Shown piece by piece: positions 31,922-40,197 of a stretch of 64,000 nt of DNA. Under the pieces are notes generated by a model. That model did not search any database and was not told the origin of the DNA. It saw only the letters and a program-made list of their open reading frames with translations. The stretch spans positions 62,001 to 126,000 of the forward strand of contig NZ_SSBL01000015.1 of NCBI RefSeq assembly GCF_004795105.1, read 5' to 3'. Source of the DNA: Streptomyces sp. A0642. Lineage in GTDB: Bacteria; Actinomycetota; Actinomycetes; Streptomycetales; Streptomycetaceae. A program made the position numbers and the translations under genes. Position 1 is the stretch's first letter; every line of letters begins with the position of its first letter.

Positions 31922-33312
31922 TCAGCCGCCCACCGTGAACCAGGTGGCGCGGGACTTCTTCCACTCGGCGTGGTCGAGGTCCTTGGCCTCGGTGCCGTCC
32001 CCGTACAGGTCCGCCGACCCGCGTCCGTGATCAGCTGCGCCCGTGCGCCGGGCGTGTTCAGGTCCGGAACGCCGACGACCGCCTCCCAGCCGCCCGGGTC
32101 GGCGGTCGGCAGGTCGAGCCGCTTCTGCGGCGCGTGTCCCGCGACGCCGTCCCAGGAGTAGAGGGCGTACGGGTCGGAGTTGTCGTCCGCCGCCCAGGAA
32201 CCGGCCACGATCAGGTACTGGTCGGCGGAGTTCTTGCGGATGTCACGGATGCTGAGCCCGCCCAGGTCCAGCTCGATGGGCGTGCCGATCACCGCCTTCG
32301 CCCCGGAGCCGGCCACCTTGTCGAAGTTGGTGACCGGCACGATCAGCGCCTTGCCGCCCGGCTCCGGCCGGACGAGGGGCGCGCGGAAGCCGAGGTAGGC
32401 GGTGGTCGTCGAACCGGGGGCGAACTCCAGTCCCTCGATGTTGAAGCCGTCGATCTGCTTGGGCGCTTCCCCGTCGGCCGTGCCCGCGGCGAAACCGTAA
32501 CGGTTGCCGTTGGCCTTGTCCCAGGCGACGAGGTCGTCGCGGAGCCTCTTGTACGAGCCTGTGACGGTCAGCTGGGTCGTGGCGCCGGAACCGCTCACCG
32601 TGGTCGTGAAGACGGTGTTCCGGTCGGCCTTGTACTCGCCGTCCTTGTTGTTGCCCAGCGAGCCCGTCCAGTAGACGGTGTCGCCGACGCGGGCCGCGCC
32701 CTCGATGTCGATCTCCTTGGACACACCGAGTGCCGAGGCCACGTCCCACGTCCGTACGGGCGCGCCGGAGGAGGAGCGGTCGTAGAGGCGCAGTGTGTTG
32801 GACTCGTCGTCGGCGACCACCGCATAGCCGTCCCCGGCGTCGACGGCGGCCGAGGAATCGGACGATCCGGTGAGGTAGCGGGTGTCGGGGGCGTTCTGCA
32901 CCGCGGCGGAGGCCGCGAAACGCAGGGTTTTGGTGGCGCTCTTGCCGCCGAGTCCGGTGACCTTGATGGTGAGGTCGGCGTAGCCGCGGGCGTGCGCGGC
33001 GACCCGGAGCTGCCGGGTGGCGCCGGTGCCGGTCACGGTCACGTCGCCGGTGCCGGCGACGGACGCCCTGGAGCTGGCGGAGGCGGTCACGCCGAGGGAG
33101 CCGGCGTCGGCGCCGCTCTGCGCGACGGTGACCGTCACGGCCGGGTCGCCGGTGGCGCCGACGGCGCCGGAGAGGTAGCCGGCGGACAGTGTGATCGTGG
33201 GCGTTCCATAGCTCGCGGCGTGCGCGGGTGCGACGGGACCCAGGGCGGCCAGCGCCAGGGCGCCCGCTGCGGCGGCGCCGGTCCGGCGGCGGAGGACGGG
33301 GGGATGCGGCAC
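31922..33312 (-). CDS. Secreted beta-propeller-like protein (DUF3616-like), frameshifted near its C-terminus
   Basis: The secreted protein has a signal peptide (GTG at 33312; VLRRRTGAAAAGALALAALGPVAPAHA). An Ig/cadherin-like domain (about 30-150) is followed by a beta-propeller region (about 165-430) with KEIDIEGAARVGDTVYWTGS, GFNIEGLEFAPGS and AYLGFRAPL, which resembles DUF3616 proteins. At about 32017-32020 one base seems missing. The as-given frame turns into RRTCTGTAPRPRTS and runs antisense into the next gene, whereas a +1 shift restores ADLYGDGTEAKDLDHAEW and a natural stop at 31922. This is either a sequencing error or a recent mutation. An extracellular role is likely but unknown. Confidence 0.72.
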
Positions 33313-33406
33313 GGTGTACCTCTCGTCGGCGTGGTGTCGAGGAGTAGGTTGCGGTTCCCGTGCCAACCTCGGGGGCACGCCAGGGGTACGGCGGACGAAC
33401 AACGCC

Positions 33407-33438
33407 GAACGGCCCCCGGCGGATGCCGGAGGCCGTTC
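33407..33438. terminator. Terminator hairpin of the suf operon
   Basis: The arms 33407-33420 and 33425-33438 (GAACGGCC...GGCCGTTC) form a stem with a 4-nt loop and one bulge, 19 bp after the last suf-operon gene on the minus strand. Confidence 0.75.
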
Positions 33439-33456
33439 ACACGCGTACGGACGTGC

Positions 33457-33795
33457 TCAGACGTTGAAGCCCAGCGCGCGCAGCTGCTCGCGGCCGTCGT
33501 CAGTGATCTTGTCCGGGCCCCACGGCGGCATCCAGACCCAGTTGATCCGGAGCTCGTTGACGATGCCGTCGGTGGCCGACTTCGCCTGGTCCTCGATGAC
33601 GTCGGTCAGCGGGCAGGCCGCGGACGTCAGGGTCATGTCGAGGGTCGCGATGTTGGCGTCGTCGATGTGGATGCCGTAGATCAGGCCCAGATTGACGACG
33701 TCGATGCCCAGCTCGGGGTCGACGACGTCGTACAGCGCCTCGCGGACCTCCTCCTCGGAGGCCGGCTTGGTGGTCAGAGTCTCGTTCTCGCTCAT
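33457..33795 (-). CDS. DUF59/MIP18-family iron-sulfur assembly factor
   Basis: The 112-residue protein of the SufT/MIP18 group aids maturation of [4Fe-4S] proteins. EVREALYDVVDPELGIDVVNLGLIYG carries the DPE motif, and TLTSAACPLTDVIEDQ has the conserved Cys. It is last in the suf operon. Its ATG overlaps the sufU stop by 4 nt (ATGA). The gene order sufU-DUF59 is characteristic of Gram-positive Suf systems. Confidence 0.93.
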   Translation of the reverse strand: MSENETLTTKPASEEEVREALYDVVDPELGIDVVNLGLIYGIHIDDANIATLDMTLTSAACPLTDVIEDQAKSATDGIVNELRINWVWMPPWGPDKITDDGREQLRALGFNV

Positions 33796-34247
33796 GCCGT
33801 CTTCCCTTCGGACAGCGCTTTCGCCGTCGCGTCCTTCCACGCCATCCAGCTCAGCAGCGCGCACTTGACCCGGGCCGGGTACTTGGAGACGCCGGCGAAC
33901 GCGACCGCGTCCTCCAGCACCTCCTCCATCGCGTCGTCCGGCTCCAGCTGTCCCTTGGACTGCATCAGCTCCAGGAACGCGGCCTGGATCTTCTGCGCCT
34001 CGGCCAGTTCCTTGCCGACCAGCAGCTCGTTCAGCACGGAGGCGCTGGCCTGGCTGATGGAGCAGCCCTGGCCTTCGTAGCTCACATCGGCGATCGTCTC
34101 GCCGTCGTACCGCACCCGCAACGTGATCTCGTCACCGCACGTCGGATTGACGTGGTGCACCTCGGCATCGCCGTCCCGCAGGCCGCGCCCGTGGGGGTGC
34201 TTGTAGTGGTCCAGGATCACTTCCTGGTACATGGAATCAAGCTTCAC
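33792..34247 (-). CDS. sufU: SufU, Fe-S cluster assembly sulfurtransferase
   Basis: The 151-residue IscU-like Zn protein accepts persulfide from SufS and passes it to SufBCD. The three Cys are visible: NPTCGDEI (about 37), YEGQGCSISQAS (about 62) and RVKCALLSW (about 128), together with the extra Gram-positive segment between the second and third Cys. The GTG start at 34247 lies 21 bp after the sufS stop. Confidence 0.95.
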   Translation of the reverse strand: MKLDSMYQEVILDHYKHPHGRGLRDGDAEVHHVNPTCGDEITLRVRYDGETIADVSYEGQGCSISQASASVLNELLVGKELAEAQKIQAAFLELMQSKGQLEPDDAMEEVLEDAVAFAGVSKYPARVKCALLSWMAWKDATAKALSEGKTA

Positions 34248-34268
34248 CAGTCAACCCTCAGCCGCTGT

Positions 34269-35537
34269 CTAACCGAAAAAGTTCCGGACGTGGTTCAGAC
34301 CGTCCACCAGGGCGTCGACCTCGGCGGGCGTGGAGTACAGATAGAACGACGCTCGCGTCGTCGCAGGAATTCCGTACCGCAGGCAGACGGGTCGTGCGCA
34401 GTGGTGTCCGACCCGGACCGCGATGCCCTCCTCGTCGAGCACCTGGCCCACGTCGTGGGGGTGGATGTCGCCGAGCGTGAAGGAGATCGTGGCGCCGCGG
34501 TCCTCCGCGGTGGGCGGACCGATGATCCGGAGGTCCGGGACCTCCAGCAGGCGCTTCACCGCGTACGCGGTGATGGCCTGCTCGTGGCGGTGGATGTTCT
34601 CCATGCCGATCGCCGACAGGTAGTCCACGGCCGCGCCGAGGCCCACGGCCTGGGCGATCGGGGGCGTACCGGCCTCGAACTTGTGCGGTGCCGGGGCGTA
34701 GGTCGACGAGTGCATCGACACGGTCTCGATCATCTCGCCGCCGCCGAGGAACGGCGGCAGGTCCTCGAGGAGCTCCTGCCGTCCCCACAGCACGCCGATG
34801 CCGGTCGGCCCGACCATCTTGTGGCCGGTGAAGGCCACGAAGTCGGCCTGCAGCGCCTGCACGTCGAGCACCATGTGCGGGGCGGCCTGCGAGGCGTCGA
34901 TGCAGACCAGCGCGCCGACTTCCTGGGCGCGCCGGACGATCTGCTCGACCGGGTTGATCGTGCCCATGATGTTCGAGACCAGCGTGAAGGAGACGATCTT
35001 CGTCTTCTCGGTGATGATCTCGTCGATGTTCGACAGGTCGAGCCGGCCGTCGTCGGTGATGCCGAACCACTTCAGCTTCGCGCCGGTGCGCTGCGAGAGC
35101 AGCTGCCACGGCACGATGTTGGAGTGGTGCTCCATCTCCGTGGTGACGATCTCGGTCTCGTGGTCGACGCGGTACGGCTCGTCGGCCCAGCCGAGCATGT
35201 TGGCGACGAGGTTGAGCGACTCCGAGGCGTTCTTGGTGAAGATCACCTCGTTGCGGCTGGGCGCGTTGATGAACGCGGCGACCTTGTCACGGGCGCCTTC
35301 GTACAGCGCCGTGGCCTCCTCCGCGATCGTGTACACGCCGCGGTGCACATTGGCGTTGTGCCGCTCGTAGTACTCGTTGAGGGCATCGAGCACCTGGCGC
35401 GGCTTCTGCGAGGTCGCAGCGCTGTCCAGGTACACGATCTTCTTGCCGTCGTGGACCGTGCGGTCCAGGATCGGGAAGTCCTTGCGGATCGCCTCGGTGT
35501 CGAGGAGGCCGGTGAGCCCCTGTCGGGCGTCAGTCAC
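34269..35537 (-). CDS. sufS: Cysteine desulfurase SufS
   Basis: The 422-residue class V aminotransferase-fold PLP enzyme is the sulfur donor of the Suf pathway. The PLP Lys is in AFTGHKMVGPTGIG and the catalytic Cys in VGHHCARPVCLRYG, a group II desulfurase arrangement. VYLDSAATSQKP and ASESLNLVA are typical. The GTG start at 35537 overlaps the sufC stop (GTGA), so production is coupled to the ATPase. Confidence 0.96.
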   Translation of the reverse strand: MTDARQGLTGLLDTEAIRKDFPILDRTVHDGKKIVYLDSAATSQKPRQVLDALNEYYERHNANVHRGVYTIAEEATALYEGARDKVAAFINAPSRNEVIFTKNASESLNLVANMLGWADEPYRVDHETEIVTTEMEHHSNIVPWQLLSQRTGAKLKWFGITDDGRLDLSNIDEIITEKTKIVSFTLVSNIMGTINPVEQIVRRAQEVGALVCIDASQAAPHMVLDVQALQADFVAFTGHKMVGPTGIGVLWGRQELLEDLPPFLGGGEMIETVSMHSSTYAPAPHKFEAGTPPIAQAVGLGAAVDYLSAIGMENIHRHEQAITAYAVKRLLEVPDLRIIGPPTAEDRGATISFTLGDIHPHDVGQVLDEEGIAVRVGHHCARPVCLRYGIPATTRASFYLYSTPAEVDALVDGLNHVRNFFG

Positions 35538-36298
35538 GCGGAAGCGCCACCCTTCACATATGCCTCGTAGCCCTCGTTCTCCAGCTTGTCGGCGAGCTCG
35601 GCGCCACCGGACTCGGCGATGCGGCCGTTGGCGAACACGTGGACGAAGTCGGGCTTGATGTAGCGGAGGATCCGGGTGTAGTGCGTGATCAGCAGGGTGC
35701 CGACCTCGCCGGTCTCACGGACCCGGTTGACGCCTTCGGAGACGATGCGCAGGGCGTCGACGTCCAGACCGGAGTCGGTCTCGTCGAGGATCGCGACCTT
35801 CGGCTTGAGGAGCTCCAGCTGGAGGATCTCGTGGCGCTTCTTCTCGCCGCCGGAGAAGCCCTCGTTGACGTTGCGCTCGGCGAAGGCCGGGTCCATGTGC
35901 AGCTGAGCCATCGACTCCTTGACCTCCTTCACCCACGTACGCAGCTTGGGCGCCTCGCCGCGGACGGCGGTGGCGGAGGTGCGCAGGAAGTTGGAGACCG
36001 AGACACCGGGGATCTCGACGGGGTACTGCATGGCGAGGAACAGGCCCGCACGGGCGCGCTCGTCGACGGTCATCTCGAGGACGTTCTCGCCGTCCAGGGT
36101 CACCGTGCCGCTGGTGACCGTGTACTTGGGGTGACCGGCCAGCGAGTAGGCGAGGGTGGACTTGCCGGACCCGTTGGGGCCCATGATGGCGTGGGTCTCG
36201 CCCTGCTTCACGGTCAGGTCGACGCCCTTGAGGATCTCCTTCGTGGCGTTGTCGGCCTCGACGGTGACGTGCAGGTCGCGGATTTCAAGCGTTGCCAT
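35534..36298 (-). CDS. sufC: Fe-S cluster assembly ATPase SufC
   Basis: The 254-residue ABC-type ATPase of the SufBCD scaffold has Walker A GPNGSGKST (about 39-47), signature FSGGEKKRHEI and Walker B VAILDETDSGLD, with the SufC-specific LITHYTRIL switch. The ATG at 36298 begins 7 bp after the Rieske gene's stop and is preferred to the longer upstream reading. Confidence 0.96.
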   Translation of the reverse strand: MATLEIRDLHVTVEADNATKEILKGVDLTVKQGETHAIMGPNGSGKSTLAYSLAGHPKYTVTSGTVTLDGENVLEMTVDERARAGLFLAMQYPVEIPGVSVSNFLRTSATAVRGEAPKLRTWVKEVKESMAQLHMDPAFAERNVNEGFSGGEKKRHEILQLELLKPKVAILDETDSGLDVDALRIVSEGVNRVRETGEVGTLLITHYTRILRYIKPDFVHVFANGRIAESGGAELADKLENEGYEAYVKGGASA

Positions 36299-36305
36299 GG
36301 GTGAC

Positions 36306-36623
36306 TCAGGACTCCTGGGTGACGGAGACGAGCACATCGTCCCCTTCGATCTTGACGGGGTATACGGGGACGGGGCGCGTCGCGGGGAGGCCGGACGGCT
36401 TGCCGGTGCGGAGGTCGAAGCTCGATCCGTGCAGCCAGCACTCGATCATGCAGTCCTCGACCTCGCCCTCGGACAGCGACACGTTCGCGTGCGAACAGAT
36501 GTCGTTGATCGCGAACACCTCGCCCTCGGTGCGGACGACGGAGACCGGCGTGCCGTCGAGTTCCACCCGCTTCGGGGTGTCGTCCTCCAGCTCGCTCAGC
36601 GCGCACGCCTTGACGAAGGTCAT
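36306..36623 (-). CDS. Rieske-type [2Fe-2S] ferredoxin-like protein
   Basis: The 105-residue Rieske domain has ICSHANVSL and CWLHGSSF, giving the C-x-H ... C-x2-H cluster set. Similar proteins are annotated as dioxygenase ferredoxin subunits, but here it lies inside the suf operon between sufD and sufC. A function as electron donor or early cluster acceptor during assembly fits better. Its ATG overlaps the sufD TGA by one base (TGATG). Confidence 0.93.
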   Translation of the reverse strand: MTFVKACALSELEDDTPKRVELDGTPVSVVRTEGEVFAINDICSHANVSLSEGEVEDCMIECWLHGSSFDLRTGKPSGLPATRPVPVYPVKIEGDDVLVSVTQES

Positions 36624-37840
36624 CAGACCGACGCCTTCAGCTCGGTCTCGATCTTGTCGAGGAGACGGGCTTCGACGTCCGGCAGGCCGATCTGCTGGAC
36701 CAGCTCGGCGAAGAAGCCGCGCACGACGAGGCGGCGGGCCTCCTCGGCCGGGATGCCGCGGGACTGGAGGTAGAACAGCTGCTCGTCGTCGAAGCGGCCG
36801 GTCGCGGAGGCGTGGCCGGCGCCGACGATCTCACCGGTCTCGATCTCCAGGTTCGGCACCGAGTCGACCCGTGCACCGTCCGTGAGGACGAGGTTGCGGT
36901 TCATCTCGTAGGTGTCGGTGCCCTCGGCGGCGGCCTGGATGAGGACGTCGCCGATCCATACGGCGTGGGCGCCGTCGCCCTGCAGCGCGCCCTTGTAGGC
37001 CACGTTGGACTTGCAGTGCGGGGTGTTGTGGTCGACCAGGAGGCGGTGCTCCTGGTGCTGGCCCTTGTCGGTGAAGTACAGACCGAAGAGCTCGGCCTCA
37101 CCGCCGGTGCCCGCGTACGCGATCCGCGGGTGGAGCCTGACCACGTCGCCGCCGAAGGTGACGACGATGGACTTGAAGGAGGCGTCGCGGCCGACCAGCG
37201 CGTTGTGCTGGCCGACGTGGACGGCCTGCTCGTCCCAGTCCTGGACGGAGACCACGGTCAGCTTGGCACCGTCGCCCAGCACGTAGTCGACGTTGGCGGC
37301 GAGCACCGCGTCACCGGTGTGGTCGATGACGACGACGGCCTCGGCGAAGGCGCCCAGCTCGACGACCTGGTGGCCGTAGGCCACGCCGCCCTCGCCGTGC
37401 ACGGCGATCCGGATGGGCTCGGTGAGCACGGCCTCCTTCTCGACGGTGACGACGGACGCCTGCTCGAAGGAGGAGTACGCCTGCGCGGCGACCCGGTCCA
37501 CGGGCTTGCCGGCCCTGCCGAGGCGGGCGTCGTCGCGGCCGACGGTCTCGACCGTGACGCCCGCGGGGGCCTCGATGGCGACCTTGACGCCGCTGCCGGT
37601 GGCGACGGCCGTGCCGTCGTGCAGCCCGCGCAGCCGCTCCAGCGGCGTGAACCGCCACTCCTCCTCGCGGCCGTGCGGGACCGGGAAGTCCGCGACGTCG
37701 AAGGACGGGGGCGCGCTCATGCGCGTGGCGACGGTCGACTCGGCGGCCACCGCGATGGAGCCGGCGGTCGTCGAACCGGCCGGTGGGGGTCCCCCCGCTC
37801 GAGCGGAGCCGAGAGTGGGGGAGTTCTGAGCCTCAGCCAT
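36623..37840 (-). CDS. sufD: Fe-S cluster assembly protein SufD
   Basis: This 405-residue beta-helix scaffold protein partners SufB. It includes EEWRFTPLERL, the HCKSNVAYKGAL and GDVLIQAAAEGTDTYEMNRNLVLTDGARVDSVPNLEIE core (His of the SufB/D interface) and the C-terminal GRFDDEQLFYLQSRGIPAEEARRLVVRGF. The first 40 residues (SPTLGSARAGGPPPAG) are encoded by a dispersed inverted-repeat element (37782-37822) and are not part of the usual fold. An in-frame ATG at about residue 41 (MSAPPSFDVADFPVPHG) may be the ancestral start. Confidence 0.95.
   Translation of the reverse strand: MAEAQNSPTLGSARAGGPPPAGSTTAGSIAVAAESTVATRMSAPPSFDVADFPVPHGREEEWRFTPLERLRGLHDGTAVATGSGVKVAIEAPAGVTVETVGRDDARLGRAGKPVDRVAAQAYSSFEQASVVTVEKEAVLTEPIRIAVHGEGGVAYGHQVVELGAFAEAVVVIDHTGDAVLAANVDYVLGDGAKLTVVSVQDWDEQAVHVGQHNALVGRDASFKSIVVTFGGDVVRLHPRIAYAGTGGEAELFGLYFTDKGQHQEHRLLVDHNTPHCKSNVAYKGALQGDGAHAVWIGDVLIQAAAEGTDTYEMNRNLVLTDGARVDSVPNLEIETGEIVGAGHASATGRFDDEQLFYLQSRGIPAEEARRLVVRGFFAELVQQIGLPDVEARLLDKIETELKASV
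37782..37822. repeat. Dispersed palindromic repeat inside the sufD 5' end
   Basis: The pattern GGTGGGGGTCCCCC, then GCTCGAGC, then GAGAGTGGGGGAG is a repeat I recall as occurring many times in Streptomyces genomes, usually between genes. Here it lies within the first 20 codons of sufD and is read in frame as LGSARAGGPPP. Confidence 0.65.
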
Positions 37841-37902
37841 GGCTGTCGTAGTGCTCGCTTTCTCAGTCGGACAGATGTCAGGGGGGTTCGGGCGCCGGCC
37901 TG

Positions 37903-39324
37903 CTAGCCGACCGAACCCTCCATCTGGAGCTCGATCAGCCGGTTGAGCTCGAGGGCGTACTCCATCGGGAGTTCCTTCGCGATCGGCTCGACGAAGCCGC
38001 GCACGATCATCGCCATCGCCTCGAACTCGGTCATGCCGCGGCTCATCAGGTAGAAGAGCTGGTCCTCGGAGACCTTGGAGACGGTCGCCTCGTGACCCAT
38101 CGACACGTCGTCCTCGCGGACGTCGACGTACGGGTACGTGTCGGAGCGCGAGATCGTGTCGACCAGCAGCGCGTCACAGAGCACGTTGGACTTCGAGCCG
38201 GGCGCGCCCTCGCCGATCTCGATCAGACCGCGGTAGGAGGTGCGGCCGCCGCCTCGCGCCACCGACTTGGAGACGATGTTCGAGGAGGTGTTCGGAGCCA
38301 TGTGGACCATCTTGGCGCCGGCATCCTGGTGCTGGCCCTCGCCGGCGAAGGCGATGGACAGGGTCTCGCCCTTGGCGTGCTCGCCCATCAGGTAGACGGC
38401 CGGGTACTTCATGGTGACCTTGGAGCCGATGTTGCCGTCGACCCACTCCATGGTCGCGCCCTCGTAGGCGACGGCGCGCTTGGTCACCAGGTTGTAGACG
38501 TTGTTCGACCAGTTCTGGATCGTCGTGTAGCGGCAGCGGCCGCCCTTCTTCACGATGATCTCGACGACCGCGGAGTGCAGGGAGTCCGAGGAGTAGATCG
38601 GCGCGGTGCAACCCTCGACGTAGTGGACGTAGGCGTCCTCGTCGACGATGATCAGCGTCCGCTCGAACTGGCCCATGTTCTCCGTGTTGATACGGAAGTA
38701 GGCCTGGAGCGGGATCTCTACGTGCACGCCCTTCGGCACGTAGATGAAGGAGCCGCCGGACCACACGGCCGAGTTCAGCGAGGCGAACTTGTTGTCACCG
38801 ACGGGGATGACGGTGCCGAAGTACTCCTTGAAGAGCTCCGGGTGCTCCTTCAGCGCGGTGTCGGTGTCCATGAAGATGACACCCTGCGCCTCCAGCTCCT
38901 CGTTGATCTGGTGGTAGACGACCTCGGACTCGTACTGCGCGGCGACACCGGCGACGAGGCGCTGCTTCTCCGCCTCGGGGATGCCGAGCTTGTCGTACGT
39001 GTTCTTGATGTCCTCGGGCAGGTCCTCCCAGGACTCCGCCTGCTTCTCCGTGGAGCGCACGAAGTACTTGATGTTGTCGAAGTCGATGCCCGACAGGTCC
39101 GAGCCCCAGTTCGGCATGGGCTTCTTGCCGAAGAGCTTGAGGCCCTTGAGCCGCAGCTTCAGCATCCACTCGGGTTCGTTCTTCTTCTCCGAGATGTCGC
39201 GGACGACAGCCTCGGAGAGGCCGCGCTTGGCCGCTGCGCCTGCCGCGTCGGAGTCGGCCCAGCCGAATTCGTACGTGCCCAGGCCATCGAGCTCAGGGTG
39301 GGCAGTCTCCGTAGGGAGCGTCAT
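37903..39324 (-). CDS. sufB: Fe-S cluster assembly protein SufB
   Basis: The 473-residue scaffold subunit of SufBCD includes SVWSGGSFIYVPKGVHV-like (here AVWSGGSFIYVPKGVHVE), EGCTAPIYSSDSLHSAVVEI, NWSNNVYNLVTKRA and APGSKSNVLCDALLVDTISRSDTYPYVDVRE, which carry the conserved Cys and Glu of the sulfur path. The ATG at 39324 has a GGAGGAA site and overlaps the sufR stop by 4 nt. It is the first structural gene after the regulator. Confidence 0.97.
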   Translation of the reverse strand: MTLPTETAHPELDGLGTYEFGWADSDAAGAAAKRGLSEAVVRDISEKKNEPEWMLKLRLKGLKLFGKKPMPNWGSDLSGIDFDNIKYFVRSTEKQAESWEDLPEDIKNTYDKLGIPEAEKQRLVAGVAAQYESEVVYHQINEELEAQGVIFMDTDTALKEHPELFKEYFGTVIPVGDNKFASLNSAVWSGGSFIYVPKGVHVEIPLQAYFRINTENMGQFERTLIIVDEDAYVHYVEGCTAPIYSSDSLHSAVVEIIVKKGGRCRYTTIQNWSNNVYNLVTKRAVAYEGATMEWVDGNIGSKVTMKYPAVYLMGEHAKGETLSIAFAGEGQHQDAGAKMVHMAPNTSSNIVSKSVARGGGRTSYRGLIEIGEGAPGSKSNVLCDALLVDTISRSDTYPYVDVREDDVSMGHEATVSKVSEDQLFYLMSRGMTEFEAMAMIVRGFVEPIAKELPMEYALELNRLIELQMEGSVG

Positions 39325-40061
39325 GCGGGGTTCCTCCCGGCCGTGCTTGCAGATGCTGAATCGGTGGTCTGTGGGGTGGGGTGTCCGCTGCGCGGAATGT
39401 ACGTCGTGCACACGCCGTCGCCGTGGGCGATGGTGGCCAGACGCTGCACATGGGTCCCCAGGAGGCTGGAGAAGATCTCCGTCTCCGCCTCGCACAGCTG
39501 TGGGTACTGCTCGGCGACATGGGCGACCGGGCAGTGGTGCTGACACAGCTGCTCACCCTGTTGCGGGCCCGGCGCGCTGCGCGCCGTTGCAGCGTACCCG
39601 TCGGCGGACAAGGCCTTGGCCAGTGCCTCCGTGCGGGCTTCGGGCTCCGCGGCCTCCACGGCCGCGCGGTAGGCCGCCGACTGGTCGGCGACCCTGGCCC
39701 GGGCGAACGCCATGACCGCTTCGTCGCCCGAGGTCTCGGCGATCCAGCGCAGGGCATCCGCGGCGAGCTTGTCGTACGACTGGTCGAAGGCGTCCCGGCC
39801 GCAGTCGGTCAGGGCGAACACCTTGGCCGGGCGGCCACGGGTCCGCGCCCCGTACACCCGCTGCTCGCGGGCCTCCACGACGTCGTCGGAGACGAGGGCG
39901 TCGAGGTGGCGGCGGACGGCCGCCTGGGTGAGTCCCAGGCGCTTCGCCAGATCGGCGACGGTGGACGGGCCGTGGTCCAGGATGGAGCGCGCGACCCGGT
40001 TGCGCGTCGAGCGCTCTCCGGTCGCGAGTTCCTCCTGCGGAGCCTCGCCCTGGTATTTCAC
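39321..40061 (-). CDS. sufR: SufR, Fe-S-responsive repressor of the suf operon
   Basis: The 246-residue regulator has an N-terminal winged helix (STVADLAKRLGLTQAAVRRHLDALV, about 33-57) and a cluster-binding tail with C173, C177 and C190 (QLCQHHCPVA and YPQLCEAE), the SufR ligand pattern. The GTG at 40061 has no ribosome site and lies at the centre of a CAAC-N6-GTTG operator, which suggests a leaderless, autorepressed transcript. It heads the whole suf operon. Confidence 0.92.
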   Translation of the reverse strand: MKYQGEAPQEELATGERSTRNRVARSILDHGPSTVADLAKRLGLTQAAVRRHLDALVSDDVVEAREQRVYGARTRGRPAKVFALTDCGRDAFDQSYDKLAADALRWIAETSGDEAVMAFARARVADQSAAYRAAVEAAEPEARTEALAKALSADGYAATARSAPGPQQGEQLCQHHCPVAHVAEQYPQLCEAETEIFSSLLGTHVQRLATIAHGDGVCTTYIPRSGHPTPQTTDSASASTAGRNPA

Positions 40062-40074
40062 AACGCCATTGTTG
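40061..40074. promoter_or_regulatory. SufR operator CAAC-N6-GTTG over the sufR start
   Basis: CAACGCCATTGTTG is an exact match to the 14-bp palindrome CAAC-N6-GTTG reported for SufR of Streptomyces avermitilis, as I recall it. The site overlaps the first base of the sufR GTG, so bound repressor would block initiation. Confidence 0.85.
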
Positions 40075-40183
40075 CGTAATTCCCTCGGCCCTGACAACCA
40101 CGGTCCGGAACGATCAAGGGTGCAGTTCATCACTTAGGGTTACCTAATCAAGCCCCCGGACCGGGTGCCCGTGAGCGGCTGCC

Positions 40184-40189
40184 TAGACT
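40184..40189 (+). promoter_or_regulatory. -10 box TAGACT of a leaderless ABC-transporter transcript
   Basis: TAGACT ends 8 nt before the ATG at 40198, and no ribosome-binding sequence is present. Transcription should therefore begin at the start codon itself. The inverted repeat TTAGG-N4-CCTAA (40134-40147) lies upstream. Confidence 0.6.
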
Positions 40190-40197
40190 TACCGCCC

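Noticed and set aside
32134..34080. Plus-strand 648-codon frame over the secreted-protein and suf genes
   Set aside because: Antisense shadow without motifs; the DUF59, SufU and secreted proteins on the minus strand explain the region.
40134..40147. Iron box (DmdR/IdeR site) before the ABC exporter
   Set aside because: TTAGG and CCTAA half-sites are only 4 bp apart, whereas an iron box needs the 19-bp arrangement with 9 bp between them. It is a short inverted repeat only.
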